Shown: positions 16,551 through 24,719, counted from the first letter of the stretch. The stretch is 64,000 bases of DNA from Streptomyces armeniacus (GCF_003355155.1 NZ_CP031320.1:6258271-6322270); one strand, 5' to 3'. Program-made: numbers and translations. Notes: a model not told the origin generated them from the sequence alone.

Positions 16551-19358
16551 GTGACCAGCGAGACCCAGCAGCCCGGCCATCTCTACGTCGACGACTTCCT
16601 CGCTGTCAGGGACGAGACGGTCGCGCTCCACGGGTGGCACCACTCCGCGGACGACATGTGGTGCCACGTGCTGCCCCCCGGGCACTGCTCACGGCCGCAG
16701 GGCTGGAAGATCCACCTTTCGGCGACGCCACGCTCCGCGGTGCCCGTACTGCAGGGCGCCGCCCGTGTGCTGCTCGAACGCGGCGTCGCCTTCAAGTTCG
16801 CCAAGGGCGCCGCCCAGCTGCGGCAGCTGCTGTCGGTGCGCTGCCATCGCGGCAGCAGCGGCAAGTTCCTCACCGTCTACCCGGAGAGCGACCGGCAGTT
16901 CGCCGAGCTCGTCGAGGAACTCCACCAGGCCACCGACGGCATGCCCGGCCCGAAGATCCTCTCCGACCGCCGGTACCGGCCCGGCAGCCTGGTGCACTAC
17001 CGCTACGGCGGCTTCACCAGCCGCCAGCAGGTCCTCGGCACCGACGGCTCGTACGTACCGATGCTGGTCGCACCGGACGGCAGCTGGTACCAGGACGAGC
17101 GCGAGGCGTGGTACGCGCCGGTGCCCTGGTCCGCGCCGCCCCTTCCCGACGAGGCCCCCGCCCCGGCTCGGGGCGACGGGGAACGCGGCAAACAGCGGGT
17201 GCTGCTCGACTCCCGGTTCGCCGTCTTCGAAGCGATCAGGCACTCCAACCGCGGCGGTGTCTACCGTGCCAAGGACGAACGCACCGCCCGTACGGTCGTC
17301 ATCAAGGAGGCCCGCCCGTACGTCGCGGCCGAGTCCGACGGCACCGACGCCCGCGACTACCTGCGCAACGAGCACGAGATCCTGCGCCTCTTCGAGGGGA
17401 TGGGCATCGCGCCCCGCCCGGTGTCGCTCTTCGAGTACCAGGACCACGTCTTCCTCGCGGAGGAGGAGATACCCGGCGTGACGCTGCGGGCGTGGGTGGA
17501 CCGCCACGTACGCGACGACCCCGGCCGCCTCGTCTCCCTGGACGCGGTGCTGCCGGTGGCACGCCGGCTGGTCGACCTGGTCGCCACCGTCCACGGCAAG
17601 GGCCTCGTCTTCCGCGATCTGACGCCGAACAACGTCATGGTCACCCCCGACGGCGAACTGGTGCTGATCGACACCGAGTTCGTGACCCGCCCCGGCGAGC
17701 AGGTGACGCGGGTGATGACGATGGGGTACGTGGCGCCGGAGGAGATGTCGGGCCCGGCGCGCCACCCGGCGCCCGGCCAGGAGACCGACCTGTACAGCCT
17801 GGGTGCGTCGCTCTTCCACCTCAGCACCGGCATCCACCCGCTGCTGGCCGAGGACTCCTCCCCCGAGCCGCGCCCGCTCGACGGCCGCGTGGCGTCCCTG
17901 GTGGAGGCCGTCGCGGGCACCAGCCCCACCCTGCGCGCGTTGGCGCCGCTGGTGCTGGGCCTGCTGCGGCAGGACCCGCGGCAGCGCATCGGGCTGACGC
18001 GGGTGCGGGAACTGCTCGCCTCGACGGCGGCACGGGAGCACGACGACGGCTCGGCGGCACCCGTACGGCTGCCGGCGGGCGAGCAGCAGCGGCTGCTGGA
18101 CGACTCCGTACGGGAACTCGTGGCGGCGATGACGCCCGACGACGAACGGACCCTGTGGCCGGCCTTTCCGTACGGCGGCCGGCAGTCCGACCCGCTGAGC
18201 CTGCAGGCGGGTTGCGCCGGCTCGATCGACGCGCTGCGGCGCACGCTGGCCCTCGGCGCCACCGGCGAATGCGCCGGGACTGACGGGCCTGGGAGCAACG
18301 GGACCGACGGGGCCGCCGGGGCCGCCGGGGCCGACGCCGTACGGGGTGCCCTGCGGACCTCGGTGACATGGCTGGAGGCCCGGCTGCGCCAGGACCAACG
18401 GCTCCTGCCCGGCCTCTTCTTCGGCCGCGCCGGCACCTGCTGGGCGCTGTACGAGGCGGCCGAGGCGCTGGGGGACGAGGACGCCATGCGGCGCGCGGTC
18501 GAGCGGGCGAAGCGGCTGCCGGTCGCGTGGGCCAACCCGGATGTCACCCACGGCGTGGCCGGTTCGGGCCTTGCCCAGCTCCACCTGTGGCGTCGTACCG
18601 GCGACGACGAGCTGGCCCGCCGGGTGGCGATCTGCGCCGAGTCCGCGCAGGCCGCCCGCCCGTCGGGTGGGTCGACGCAGTGGCGGCTGGCCGATTCGCC
18701 CGGTGGCCGCTCGGCGGGCGGTCCGACACACCTGGGGTACGCACACGGGGTCGCGGGCATCTGCACGTTCCTGATGGCCGCCGCTCGTGAGCTGGACCGG
18801 CCCGAGCTGCTGACGACGGCCGCCGAGGGAGGCGACTACCTGCTGTGCGTCGCCCGGGAGCAGGGGGACGGCGCTACCTGGCCGGTCTCGCCGCCGCAGC
18901 CGGGCGACGAGGAGCCACAGGAGGGGGTGTGCTGGTGGTGCAGTGGCGCCTCCGGCATCGGCACCTTCCTGATCCGGCTGTGGCGCGCCACCGGAGAGGC
19001 CAGGTACCGCGAGGCCGCACACCGTGCGGCGGTGGCCACCCGTGCCGAGAAGTGGTTCCTGTCCGCGAACCACTGTCACGGCATCGCCGGCAACGCCGAG
19101 TTCCTGCTCGACATGGCGGCCGCCACGGGTGAACGGGTGTACCGCGACTGGGCCGAGGAGTACGCCACCTGCCTGGCTCGGCTGTGCGTGCTGCGCGACG
19201 GCCGCCTCGTTCCCGTCGACGAAGCGTCCCTGAGGACCACCTACAGCTACGGCCTCGGGCTGGCCGGTTCGCTGGGATTCCTGCACCGGCTGCGCCACGG
19301 CGGCGAACGCTGGTGGATGGTGGACGACTTCGCCCTGGCGCCGGAGGGCCTCCGGTGA
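16551..19358 (+). CDS. Class IV lanthipeptide synthetase (LanL)
   Basis: A 935-residue three-domain enzyme that should dehydrate Ser/Thr in the precursor peptide and cyclise them with Cys. The N-terminal phospho-Ser/Thr lyase region (residues ~1-190) includes FKFAKGAAQLRQLLS and KILSDRRYRPGSLVHYRYG. The central kinase has VVIKEARPY, GLVFRDLTPNNVMV and LIDTEF. The C-terminal cyclase keeps all three zinc ligands, Cys797 (CWWCSGASG) and Cys842-His843 (NHCHGIAGN). Zinc ligands separate class IV LanL from class III LanKC, which lack them. GTG at 16551 follows TGGAG; GTG at 16497 is an upstream alternative. The precursor gene lies 214 bases downstream, with no tailoring enzyme or transporter gene adjacent. 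Confidence 0.88.
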   Translation: MTSETQQPGHLYVDDFLAVRDETVALHGWHHSADDMWCHVLPPGHCSRPQGWKIHLSATPRSAVPVLQGAARVLLERGVAFKFAKGAAQLRQLLSVRCHRGSSGKFLTVYPESDRQFAELVEELHQATDGMPGPKILSDRRYRPGSLVHYRYGGFTSRQQVLGTDGSYVPMLVAPDGSWYQDEREAWYAPVPWSAPPLPDEAPAPARGDGERGKQRVLLDSRFAVFEAIRHSNRGGVYRAKDERTARTVVIKEARPYVAAESDGTDARDYLRNEHEILRLFEGMGIAPRPVSLFEYQDHVFLAEEEIPGVTLRAWVDRHVRDDPGRLVSLDAVLPVARRLVDLVATVHGKGLVFRDLTPNNVMVTPDGELVLIDTEFVTRPGEQVTRVMTMGYVAPEEMSGPARHPAPGQETDLYSLGASLFHLSTGIHPLLAEDSSPEPRPLDGRVASLVEAVAGTSPTLRALAPLVLGLLRQDPRQRIGLTRVRELLASTAAREHDDGSAAPVRLPAGEQQRLLDDSVRELVAAMTPDDERTLWPAFPYGGRQSDPLSLQAGCAGSIDALRRTLALGATGECAGTDGPGSNGTDGAAGAAGADAVRGALRTSVTWLEARLRQDQRLLPGLFFGRAGTCWALYEAAEALGDEDAMRRAVERAKRLPVAWANPDVTHGVAGSGLAQLHLWRRTGDDELARRVAICAESAQAARPSGGSTQWRLADSPGGRSAGGPTHLGYAHGVAGICTFLMAAARELDRPELLTTAAEGGDYLLCVAREQGDGATWPVSPPQPGDEEPQEGVCWWCSGASGIGTFLIRLWRATGEARYREAAHRAAVATRAEKWFLSANHCHGIAGNAEFLLDMAAATGERVYRDWAEEYATCLARLCVLRDGRLVPVDEASLRTTYSYGLGLAGSLGFLHRLRHGGERWWMVDDFALAPEGLR

Positions 19359-19482
19359 GCGGCGGGCCACGCCCCGCCGGGCGGGCCCCAGAACCCTCTC
19401 CCGACCACGGTGCGAGCTCCGGCCGCGCGCGGGTGGAGCCCGTACCCACGTCGAGTACGGGGAGGGGGTGCGAGAGACCGCA

Positions 19483-19506
19483 CAGCAACAGCAACAGCAA
19501 CAGCAA
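19483..19506. repeat. Four CAGCAA tandem hexamers in precursor leader
   Basis: Four exact CAGCAA units lie 66 bases upstream of the lanthipeptide precursor ATG, in the presumed 5' untranslated region. The tract is low in structure compared with its GC-rich surroundings. It could vary in number between strains or act as an unstructured translation enhancer, both speculative. Confidence 0.6.
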
Positions 19507-19572
19507 CACGTACGTCAACACGGGCTGACGGCACGGCCGTCAGTCCACTCGCCACCAGGAAAGGACCAGGCC

Positions 19573-19692
19573 ATGGCCAACGACGTCGAACTTCTCCAGG
19601 AGCTTCCGGAGACCGAGGACACCGCGACCGTGATGGACGACGGCTGCTGCGCATGGGCCAGCGTCATCACCTGCTTCAGGACCACGTACTGA
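19573..19692 (+). CDS. Class IV lanthipeptide precursor peptide
   Basis: A 39-residue ribosomal peptide, too short for many gene finders. ATG at 19573 follows GGAAAGGA at ideal spacing. The leader is MANDVELLQELPETEDTATV. It resembles, from memory, the ELL...LPET leader of venezuelin, as expected for a LanL substrate. The core is roughly DDGCCAWASVITCFRTTY. It has Cys25, Cys26 and Cys34 and the dehydratable Ser30, Thr33, Thr37 and Thr38 (Thr17 and Thr19 fall in the leader). Cys25 and Cys26 precede the modifiable residues, so rings may form in the less usual Cys-before-Dha/Dhb direction, or a disulfide may form. The gene lies downstream of the synthetase on the same strand. The exact leader cleavage site cannot be told from sequence. 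Confidence 0.82.
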   Translation: MANDVELLQELPETEDTATVMDDGCCAWASVITCFRTTY

Positions 19693-19698
19693 CATCGA

Positions 19699-19730
19699 GG
19701 CCCCGGCGGCTCCGCGGAGCCGCCGGGGCC
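19699..19730. terminator. Perfect 32-bp palindrome after lanthipeptide precursor gene
   Basis: Sixteen-base arms starting GGCCCCGGCGGCTCCG meet without a spacer, forming an extremely stable GC hairpin six bases after the precursor stop codon. No U-run follows, as is usual for Streptomyces terminators. It probably terminates or stabilises the short precursor transcript and would also face the convergent lipoprotein gene. Confidence 0.75.
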
Positions 19731-19763
19731 GGCAGGCCGGTGCGACGGTCAGTGATCCGGCAG

Positions 19764-19799
19764 CGGCCGGTTCAGTGGCCGGTTCAGTGGCCGGTTCAG
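19764..19799. repeat. Three tandem GGCCGGTTCAGT-type 12-mers
   Basis: The 12-base unit GGCCGGTTCAGT occurs twice exactly and a third time as GGCCGGTTCAGC, reaching into the stop codon of the minus-strand lipoprotein gene. If the gene's frame is extended past its stop, the repeat would encode a PLN-R repeat, so it may be a slipped duplication at the gene end. Confidence 0.6.
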
Positions 19800-20575
19800 C
19801 GGTCCTCGATGACGCTGACCGCGGTACCGTCCTTGATCTGGACCTTGGCGGAGACGCCCTTCTTCGCGGCGGCCTCGAGCTCCGTCTCGCTGCACTTGGT
19901 GGCGGCCTGGCCGTTCTCGTCGCCGCAGATCTCGCCCGCGCCCTGGATGTTGGTGGTCGTGGACGTGAAGAAGGCCTGCTCCTTGCCCTTCATGTCGCTG
20001 ACCGTGTACTTGCCGGGGGCGAGGTAGGAGACCGTCCCGAACCAGGTGCCGCTGACGCCCTTGTCCCCGCCGGAGTTGTCGCCGCCGCCCGAGCGGTCGT
20101 CGATGATGCTGACCGCGGTGCCGTTCTTGATCTGGACCTTGGCGGAGACGCCCTTCTTGGCGGCCGCTTCGAGCTGGGCCTCGGTGCACTTGGTGGCGGC
20201 CTGGCCGTTCTCGTCGCCGCAGATGTCGCCCGCGCCCTGGATGTTGGTGGTCGTGGAGGTGAAGAACTGCTGCTTCTGGTCCTTCATGTCCGTCACGGTG
20301 TACTTGCCGGGGGCGAGGTAGGAGACCGTCCCGAACCAGGTGCCGCTGACGCCCTTGCCGCCCTTCTTGCCCGGCTTTTCGGCCGAGTTCGCCTGGGTGC
20401 CATCGTTGTCACTCGCGCTGTCGCCGCCCCCGGTCTCCTGCTCCGACGACGAGGAGCCCTTCGACTTCTTGCTGTCCGAGTCGCTGCTGCTGTCCTGGCA
20501 GGCGGTCATCATGGCGGTGGTCGCGACGAGGGCGACGGTGGTGAGGACGGTCTTGCGAGCGTGAGTGCGAAGCAT
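19796..20575 (-). CDS. Lipoprotein with two tandem copies of an unknown ~85-residue domain
   Basis: A 259-residue secreted lipoprotein. The signal peptide (KTVLTTVALVATTAMMTAC) ends in a lipobox with the lipid-bearing Cys at about residue 26. A Ser/Asp/Lys-rich linker leads into two nearly identical domains, at roughly residues 80-165 and 175-259. Each begins GVSGTWFGTVSYLAPGKYTV and contains FFTSTTTNIQGAG and ICGDENGQAATKC, with two Cys per domain likely forming a disulfide. Each ends with AAAKKGVSAKVQIKNGTAVS. I do not recognise the domain. The near identity shows a recent duplication or gene conversion. ATG at 20575 follows GGGGGG. Convergent with the lanthipeptide genes. Confidence 0.75.
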   Translation of the reverse strand: MLRTHARKTVLTTVALVATTAMMTACQDSSSDSDSKKSKGSSSSEQETGGGDSASDNDGTQANSAEKPGKKGGKGVSGTWFGTVSYLAPGKYTVTDMKDQKQQFFTSTTTNIQGAGDICGDENGQAATKCTEAQLEAAAKKGVSAKVQIKNGTAVSIIDDRSGGGDNSGGDKGVSGTWFGTVSYLAPGKYTVSDMKGKEQAFFTSTTTNIQGAGEICGDENGQAATKCSETELEAAAKKGVSAKVQIKDGTAVSVIEDR

Positions 20576-20832
20576 GGTGTGGTTCCCCCCAGATGAGGTG
20601 CTCGGTGCCAGCCGCCCAACTCCCCGGCCGCTGCGCTTTCTTGGTCTGAGCACCACTCTGGTCAACATCACCGCGCCGGGGGAAGGGCGGTTACGGAGTG
20701 ATGACACAGTCGCGGTCGGTACGGGACACCCGGGACGGGGCCTGATCAAAAGTCACGCCGGGGACGCGTGTGATGCGGCGAGGCGCGGAAAACCGCTACC
20801 GGCGTGCCGCGCGTACGTGCTTACGTGACCGC

Positions 20833-21474
20833 ATGGTGCCCACCGACCGTCTCCTCGCCTTCGCCGTGGCGTCGTTCCTGCTCATCGTCGTCCCCGGACC
20901 GAGCGTGCTGTTCGTGGTCGGGCGGGCGCTCGCGCAGGGGCGCCGTGCCGCGCTCACGACCGTCGTGGGGAACACGGTCGGCGCGTACGTCCTCGTGGCG
21001 GCCGTCGCCCTCGGCGTGGGCTCCGTGGTGGAGCGCTCGGCGCTCGTCTTCACCGCGCTGAAGCTGGCGGGCGGCGCGTACCTGGTGTTCCTGGGGGTCA
21101 GGGCCGTACGCCAGCGGGGTTCGCTGCAGGCGGCGTTCGCGGGGGAGGGTCCGGCGGCGCAGGGGGGACTGCGTACGTTCTGGGAGGGGTTCGCGGTCGG
21201 CGTCGCCAACCCGAAGACGATCGTGTTCTTCGCCGCCGTGCTGCCGCAGTTCGTGGACCGCGGCGCCGGGCACGTGGCGGCGCAGATGCTGGTGCTCGGC
21301 CTGGTCTTCAACGCGATCGCGCTGGCCTCCGACAGCGTGTGGGGGCTGGCGGCGGCCACCGCGCGCAACTGGTTCGCGCGCTCACCGCGCCGCCTCGCGG
21401 TGATCGGGGGCGCCGGCGGGCTGACGATGATCGGGCTGGGCGTGAGCGTGGCGGCGACCGGGCGCAACGACTGA
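20833..21474 (+). CDS. LysE/RhtB-family amino-acid exporter
   Basis: A 213-residue inner-membrane protein with about six hydrophobic helices. The family signature is at the N-terminus (FLLIVVPGPSVLFVVGRALA), where the PGPS motif is diagnostic of LysE/RhtB exporters. GVANPKTIVFFAAVLPQF near residue 135 is the second signature. It should export a basic or neutral amino acid or related metabolite. ATG at 20833 has no clear ribosome binding site, so the transcript may be leaderless. An upstream in-frame ATG at 20770 would add an unlikely Arg-rich extension. No partner regulator (LysG-like) is adjacent. Confidence 0.85.
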   Translation: MVPTDRLLAFAVASFLLIVVPGPSVLFVVGRALAQGRRAALTTVVGNTVGAYVLVAAVALGVGSVVERSALVFTALKLAGGAYLVFLGVRAVRQRGSLQAAFAGEGPAAQGGLRTFWEGFAVGVANPKTIVFFAAVLPQFVDRGAGHVAAQMLVLGLVFNAIALASDSVWGLAAATARNWFARSPRRLAVIGGAGGLTMIGLGVSVAATGRND

Positions 21475-21532
21475 GGCCGCGGGGACGGACGGCGCGGGAC
21501 CGAAGGCCGGGGTCGGGGCCGGTCAGCCCCAA

Positions 21533-21573
21533 CGGGCGGCGCCGGCGCGCTGATCCTCCGGGCGCGCCGCCCG
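21533..21573. terminator. Hairpin between convergent LysE and TetR genes
   Basis: Nine-base arms CGGGCGGCG and CGCCGCCCG flank a 23-base loop in the 109-base gap between two convergent genes. The position fits a bidirectional rho-independent-like terminator without a U-tract. Confidence 0.5.
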
Positions 21574-21583
21574 CCGGAGGGCG

Positions 21584-22273
21584 TTACCCAGGCCGCGAAG
21601 CCCGCGACAGCATGAGCTCAATGGCCGTGCCGACCGTGTACTCGTACTCCGCGTACCTGTCGAACCTCGCCAGATGGGGAGCGGCCTCGGCCGTCCTCGG
21701 AAGTCCGGACCGCTCCAGGGTCTGCCGGCGCGCCGCGACGGCGCTGTCGCCGACGCCGAAGGCCTGGCCGGCGTGGACCTCCCGGAGGAGCGTGCCGACG
21801 AGGGTGGCGACGAACACGCGCAGCAGGTGTACGGACTCCTCGAGCGGGCAGCCGGCGTCGCGCAGCACGGAGAGCAGCGCTTCGGTGGGCGCAAGCCCTT
21901 CGAGCGAGGCCAGTTGGCGCGTGAGGGTGAGCGCCGCGGCCTCGGGGTGGCGGAGTGCCCTGTCCCGGAAGGCGTCGGCGATGGCGCGCAGGTCGAGTCG
22001 TACGTCACCGGTGCGGGCCGGGATCTCCATCCCGCTCAGGAGATGTTCGGCGACGGCGTCCAGGAGCCCGTCCTTGCCGTGCACGTGGTTGTAGAGGCTC
22101 TTGGCGTCCACGCCCAGGAGCCTCGCGACGGATCGCATGCCGACGGCGCCGACGCCTTCGGCGTCGATGACGCGGAGGGTCGCGTCGACGATCGACTCCC
22201 GGGAGAGCCGGGTGGCGCCCTTCGGCGGGCGGCCTCGACGGGCGGCGTTGGCCGGGGCTTGCGCGCGGGTCAT
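21584..22273 (-). CDS. TetR-family transcriptional repressor
   Basis: A 229-residue regulator. The helix-turn-helix (residues ~25-72) includes ESIVDATLRVIDAEGVGAVG and VARLLGVDAKSLYNHVHGKD, the standard TetR DNA-reading motif. The C-terminal domain (TetR_C-like, FRDRALRHPEAAALTL onward) would bind a small ligand. ATG at 22273 gives the canonical length; an upstream ATG at 22309 is possible. The gene is divergent from the NTF2-like gene. A 15-bp palindrome at 22346-22360 lies in the shared intergenic region and is the expected operator for both. Confidence 0.85.
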   Translation of the reverse strand: MTRAQAPANAARRGRPPKGATRLSRESIVDATLRVIDAEGVGAVGMRSVARLLGVDAKSLYNHVHGKDGLLDAVAEHLLSGMEIPARTGDVRLDLRAIADAFRDRALRHPEAAALTLTRQLASLEGLAPTEALLSVLRDAGCPLEESVHLLRVFVATLVGTLLREVHAGQAFGVGDSAVAARRQTLERSGLPRTAEAAPHLARFDRYAEYEYTVGTAIELMLSRASRPG

Positions 22274-22345
22274 GGCGACATTGTGCAGGCGGCAGCGTGC
22301 AGACGGCATGGTGCAGACGGCGGGGACGTCCCGTCCCTGGCATTA

Positions 22346-22360
22346 ACCCACGGCGTGGGT
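22346..22360. promoter_or_regulatory. 15-bp palindrome, candidate TetR operator
   Basis: ACCCACG-G-CGTGGGT is a perfect palindrome around one central base. It sits 73 bases from the TetR start and 71 bases before the divergent NTF2-like gene. TAAAATACT immediately follows and could contain a -10 element for the plus-strand gene. Its size and place are typical for a TetR dimer. Confidence 0.65.
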
Positions 22361-22430
22361 AAAATACTGGGGCCGATGCGCTGCCGCCCCCGGTCCGAGC
22401 CGCTGATCCGAGTCGCTGAGGAGCCTCGCC

Positions 22431-23000
22431 ATGTCCCTTCCCCCGCGCTTCACCCTGCCGCCCGAAGACGTCCTGCGCGCCCGGGAGAAGCTGGTTCTGG
22501 ACCACTTCCGCGACGAGGTGCGCCAGGACTGGGACGCCACGCTCTCGACGTTCCCGCACCCGCGCTACGAGCTGATCGCCCCGATGCAGGTCCACGACGG
22601 CGACGGCGAGGTCCGGGCGTACTACCACGACACCCGCGTCGCGTTCCCCGACCAGCACCACGAGCTGATCGCGCTCCGGCACAGCGCGGACGCGGTGATC
22701 GTGGAGTTCTGGCTGCTGGGCACCCACAACGGTCCACTCGGCGCGATCCCGCCGACCGGCAGCACGCACCGCACCCGGATGACGGCGTACTTCGTCTTCG
22801 ACGAGCACGAGAACCTCGTCACCGAGCGGATCTACTTCGACCAGCTCACCATCCTCGGACAGCTCGTCGGCGGCCTCGACAAGCGCAAGCCCACGGGCCT
22901 GCTCAAGCTCGCCCGAGTGCTCAAGGGCGCCATGTCGAAGTCCGGCGGCAAGCCCGACCCGCGGCTGCTCGGCACCACCCCGCCCGACCTCACCGGCTGA
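22431..23000 (+). CDS. NTF2-like/SnoaL-type protein
   Basis: A 189-residue protein of the NTF2-like fold, a cone-shaped pocket used by SnoaL cyclases, ester cyclases and many non-catalytic binders. Supporting segments are the helix LVLDHFRDEVRQDWDATLST, VRAYYHDTRVAFPDQHHELI, and the paired strands VIVEFWLLGTHNG and RMTAYFVFDEHENLVTERIYFD. ATG at 22431 follows GAGGAG. It is divergent from the TetR gene and probably under its control. The His/Asp-rich pocket residues suggest binding or acid-base catalysis on a small substrate that I cannot name. Confidence 0.75.
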   Translation: MSLPPRFTLPPEDVLRAREKLVLDHFRDEVRQDWDATLSTFPHPRYELIAPMQVHDGDGEVRAYYHDTRVAFPDQHHELIALRHSADAVIVEFWLLGTHNGPLGAIPPTGSTHRTRMTAYFVFDEHENLVTERIYFDQLTILGQLVGGLDKRKPTGLLKLARVLKGAMSKSGGKPDPRLLGTTPPDLTG

Positions 23001-23068
23001 CCGGACGGCGTTCACGGGCGCGGGAAAACCCCGTGCCGTACGGGACACCCGTACGCAACACTCACCGC

Positions 23069-23659
23069 ATGACCGCCGCGCTCGCGCCACCCCTACCGCC
23101 CGCACCCGTTCAGGCCCTGATCGTCGTGGACGTGCAGACGGCGTTCGTCACCGGCACGGCCGCCGTGCCCGGCGCGGCCCGGCTGCTGCCGCGGGTCGAG
23201 GACCTGGTGGCGCGGGCGCGTACGGCAGGCTCGCTGGTCGTCCACCTCCAGAACGACGGCCCGCCGGGCGCGGACGACGAACCGGACACGCCCGGCTGGG
23301 AGTTGTACCTGCCGGTGGCCGAAAGCCCGCGCGAGACGGCGCTGCGCAAGACGGAGGACGACGGCTTCGCGGGCACGCCGCTCGGCGGACTCCTCGACGC
23401 GGCAGGCGTACGGGACCTGGCCGTGTGCGGTGTGATGTCCGAGATGTGCGTCAGCGCGACGGCCCGTACGGCGCTGGCGCGCGGCCACCGCGTCGTCGTA
23501 CCGCACGACGCGCACGCCACGCAGAACATCCCGGCGGCGCCCGGCATCAGTGGGCCCGTCCCGGCCGCCATGGTGTCGCGGGTGGCCGAGTGGGCGCTCG
23601 GCGACGGGGCCGAGATCGCCGCACACGCCGCCGACGTCGCCTTCGCCCCGCCCGGCTGA
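23069..23659 (+). CDS. Cysteine hydrolase (isochorismatase-like)
   Basis: A 196-residue isochorismatase/nicotinamidase-fold hydrolase. The first catalytic Asp is in ALIVVDVQTAF, the Lys in ALRKTEDDGF, and the nucleophilic Cys in VCGVMSEMCVSATAR, preceded by the family's cis-peptide-containing GVMSE turn. These enzymes cleave amide or ether bonds in small molecules. The start is ATG at 23069, 68 bases after the NTF2-like gene on the same strand. Substrate unknown. Confidence 0.85.
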   Translation: MTAALAPPLPPAPVQALIVVDVQTAFVTGTAAVPGAARLLPRVEDLVARARTAGSLVVHLQNDGPPGADDEPDTPGWELYLPVAESPRETALRKTEDDGFAGTPLGGLLDAAGVRDLAVCGVMSEMCVSATARTALARGHRVVVPHDAHATQNIPAAPGISGPVPAAMVSRVAEWALGDGAEIAAHAADVAFAPPG

Positions 23660-23676
23660 ACAGCCCCGCCCGCCGA

Positions 23677-24693
23677 CTACCCCTTCGCGATGAACCCGTT
23701 CTCGCGGAGGAAGCGCAGCGCCGCCTCGTCCGGTGTCCTGCCGTCCAGGTCGACCATCGCGTTGAGGTCGATGACCGTCTCCTTGGTGAGCTCGCGGCCC
23801 AGGCGCTCCGCCAGCTCCCGCAGCTCAGGGTGCTTCCGCAGGGTGTCCTCGCGGAGAGTGAGGGCCGCGAGCTCCGTCGTGAAGTGGCCCTTGTCGTCCG
23901 TCAGTACCTTCAGGTCCAGGGACTCCAGGCGGGCGTCCGTCGTGAACACCTCGGCGAGCCGGCAGGGGCTGCCCTTCGCCACGTTGACGTAGTTGAGGGC
24001 GAGCGCGTTCTGGTAGACCTGCGGCGACGGGAACGAGACGCCGTACGTCTTCTGGAGCGCCCGGATCTCGCGGTCCAGGAACTCCGAGGCACCGCACAGC
24101 GTCAGCTCGTCCGGGTGCTCCTCGCCGAGCCGCTTCAGGTCGCTGAGCTTCTCCACCTCGCCCACGGGCCCGTCCGCGTCGCCCGCACGCGCGATGGCGT
24201 ACTGGTTGCCGAACCGGGCGGGCCCGAGCCACTCGATGCCGTGCTTCTCGGCGTCCTCGCGTGCCGTCGCCTCGTACTGCCGCTTCGACCCCTGCACCGG
24301 CCGGTCGTGGCCGAGGAACTGGGTCCAGCCGGTGCCGCTGTACTCCCAGTACATGTCCACGTCGCCGCTCTTGAGCGCGCCGCGCACGATGGCGGAGCCG
24401 TTCAGGCCGGTCTGGTCGGCCGTACGGGCGCCCGCCGCGCGGAGTGCGTAGATCATGATCTTGCCGAGGATCTTCTGCTCCGTGAACTCCTTCGAGCCCA
24501 CCGTGAACTCCGCGCCGTCCAGGTCGAAGTCCTTCGCCAGCGACCCGCCGCGCAGCTCGCGCGCGCCGACCGAACCGGTGTCGCCCGCCGCGCCGGAGCA
24601 GCCGCTCAGCGCGGGCACGGCCAGTGCGGCGGCCAGGGCGAGCAGCACCGCGAGCCGCCGTGGGGTTGTCCTTGGGGTGCGCACGGCGTGCAC
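23677..24693 (-). CDS. Quaternary-amine ABC transporter substrate-binding lipoprotein
   Basis: A 338-residue lipoprotein of the OpuAC/ProX type, the ligand-capturing subunit of the importer encoded just upstream on the same strand. The signal peptide ends at LSGC with the lipid Cys near residue 32. FTVGSKEFTEQKILGKIM is the classic start of the OpuAC domain, and DVDMYWEYSGTGWTQFLG supplies aromatic ligand-box residues expected to cage a trimethylammonium group. Three GTG codons compete as start (24696, 24693, 24684). I chose 24693 for its GGAAAGG spacing. It follows the permease gene after 26 bases. Ligand probably glycine betaine, choline or carnitine, by family. Confidence 0.83.
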   Translation of the reverse strand: MHAVRTPRTTPRRLAVLLALAAALAVPALSGCSGAAGDTGSVGARELRGGSLAKDFDLDGAEFTVGSKEFTEQKILGKIMIYALRAAGARTADQTGLNGSAIVRGALKSGDVDMYWEYSGTGWTQFLGHDRPVQGSKRQYEATAREDAEKHGIEWLGPARFGNQYAIARAGDADGPVGEVEKLSDLKRLGEEHPDELTLCGASEFLDREIRALQKTYGVSFPSPQVYQNALALNYVNVAKGSPCRLAEVFTTDARLESLDLKVLTDDKGHFTTELAALTLREDTLRKHPELRELAERLGRELTKETVIDLNAMVDLDGRTPDEAALRFLRENGFIAKG

Positions 24694-24719
24694 CACCTTC
24701 CTTTCCGTGTCCGGATGCG

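Noticed and set aside
20833..21474. LysE exporter as the missing lanthipeptide transporter
   Set aside because: LysE proteins export single amino acids, not peptides; no support beyond proximity.
21674..23659. Apparent 661-residue fusion ending in an isochorismatase domain
   Set aside because: Only the last 196 codons (from ATG 23069) are coding; the rest is antisense to the TetR gene and out of frame through the NTF2-like gene.
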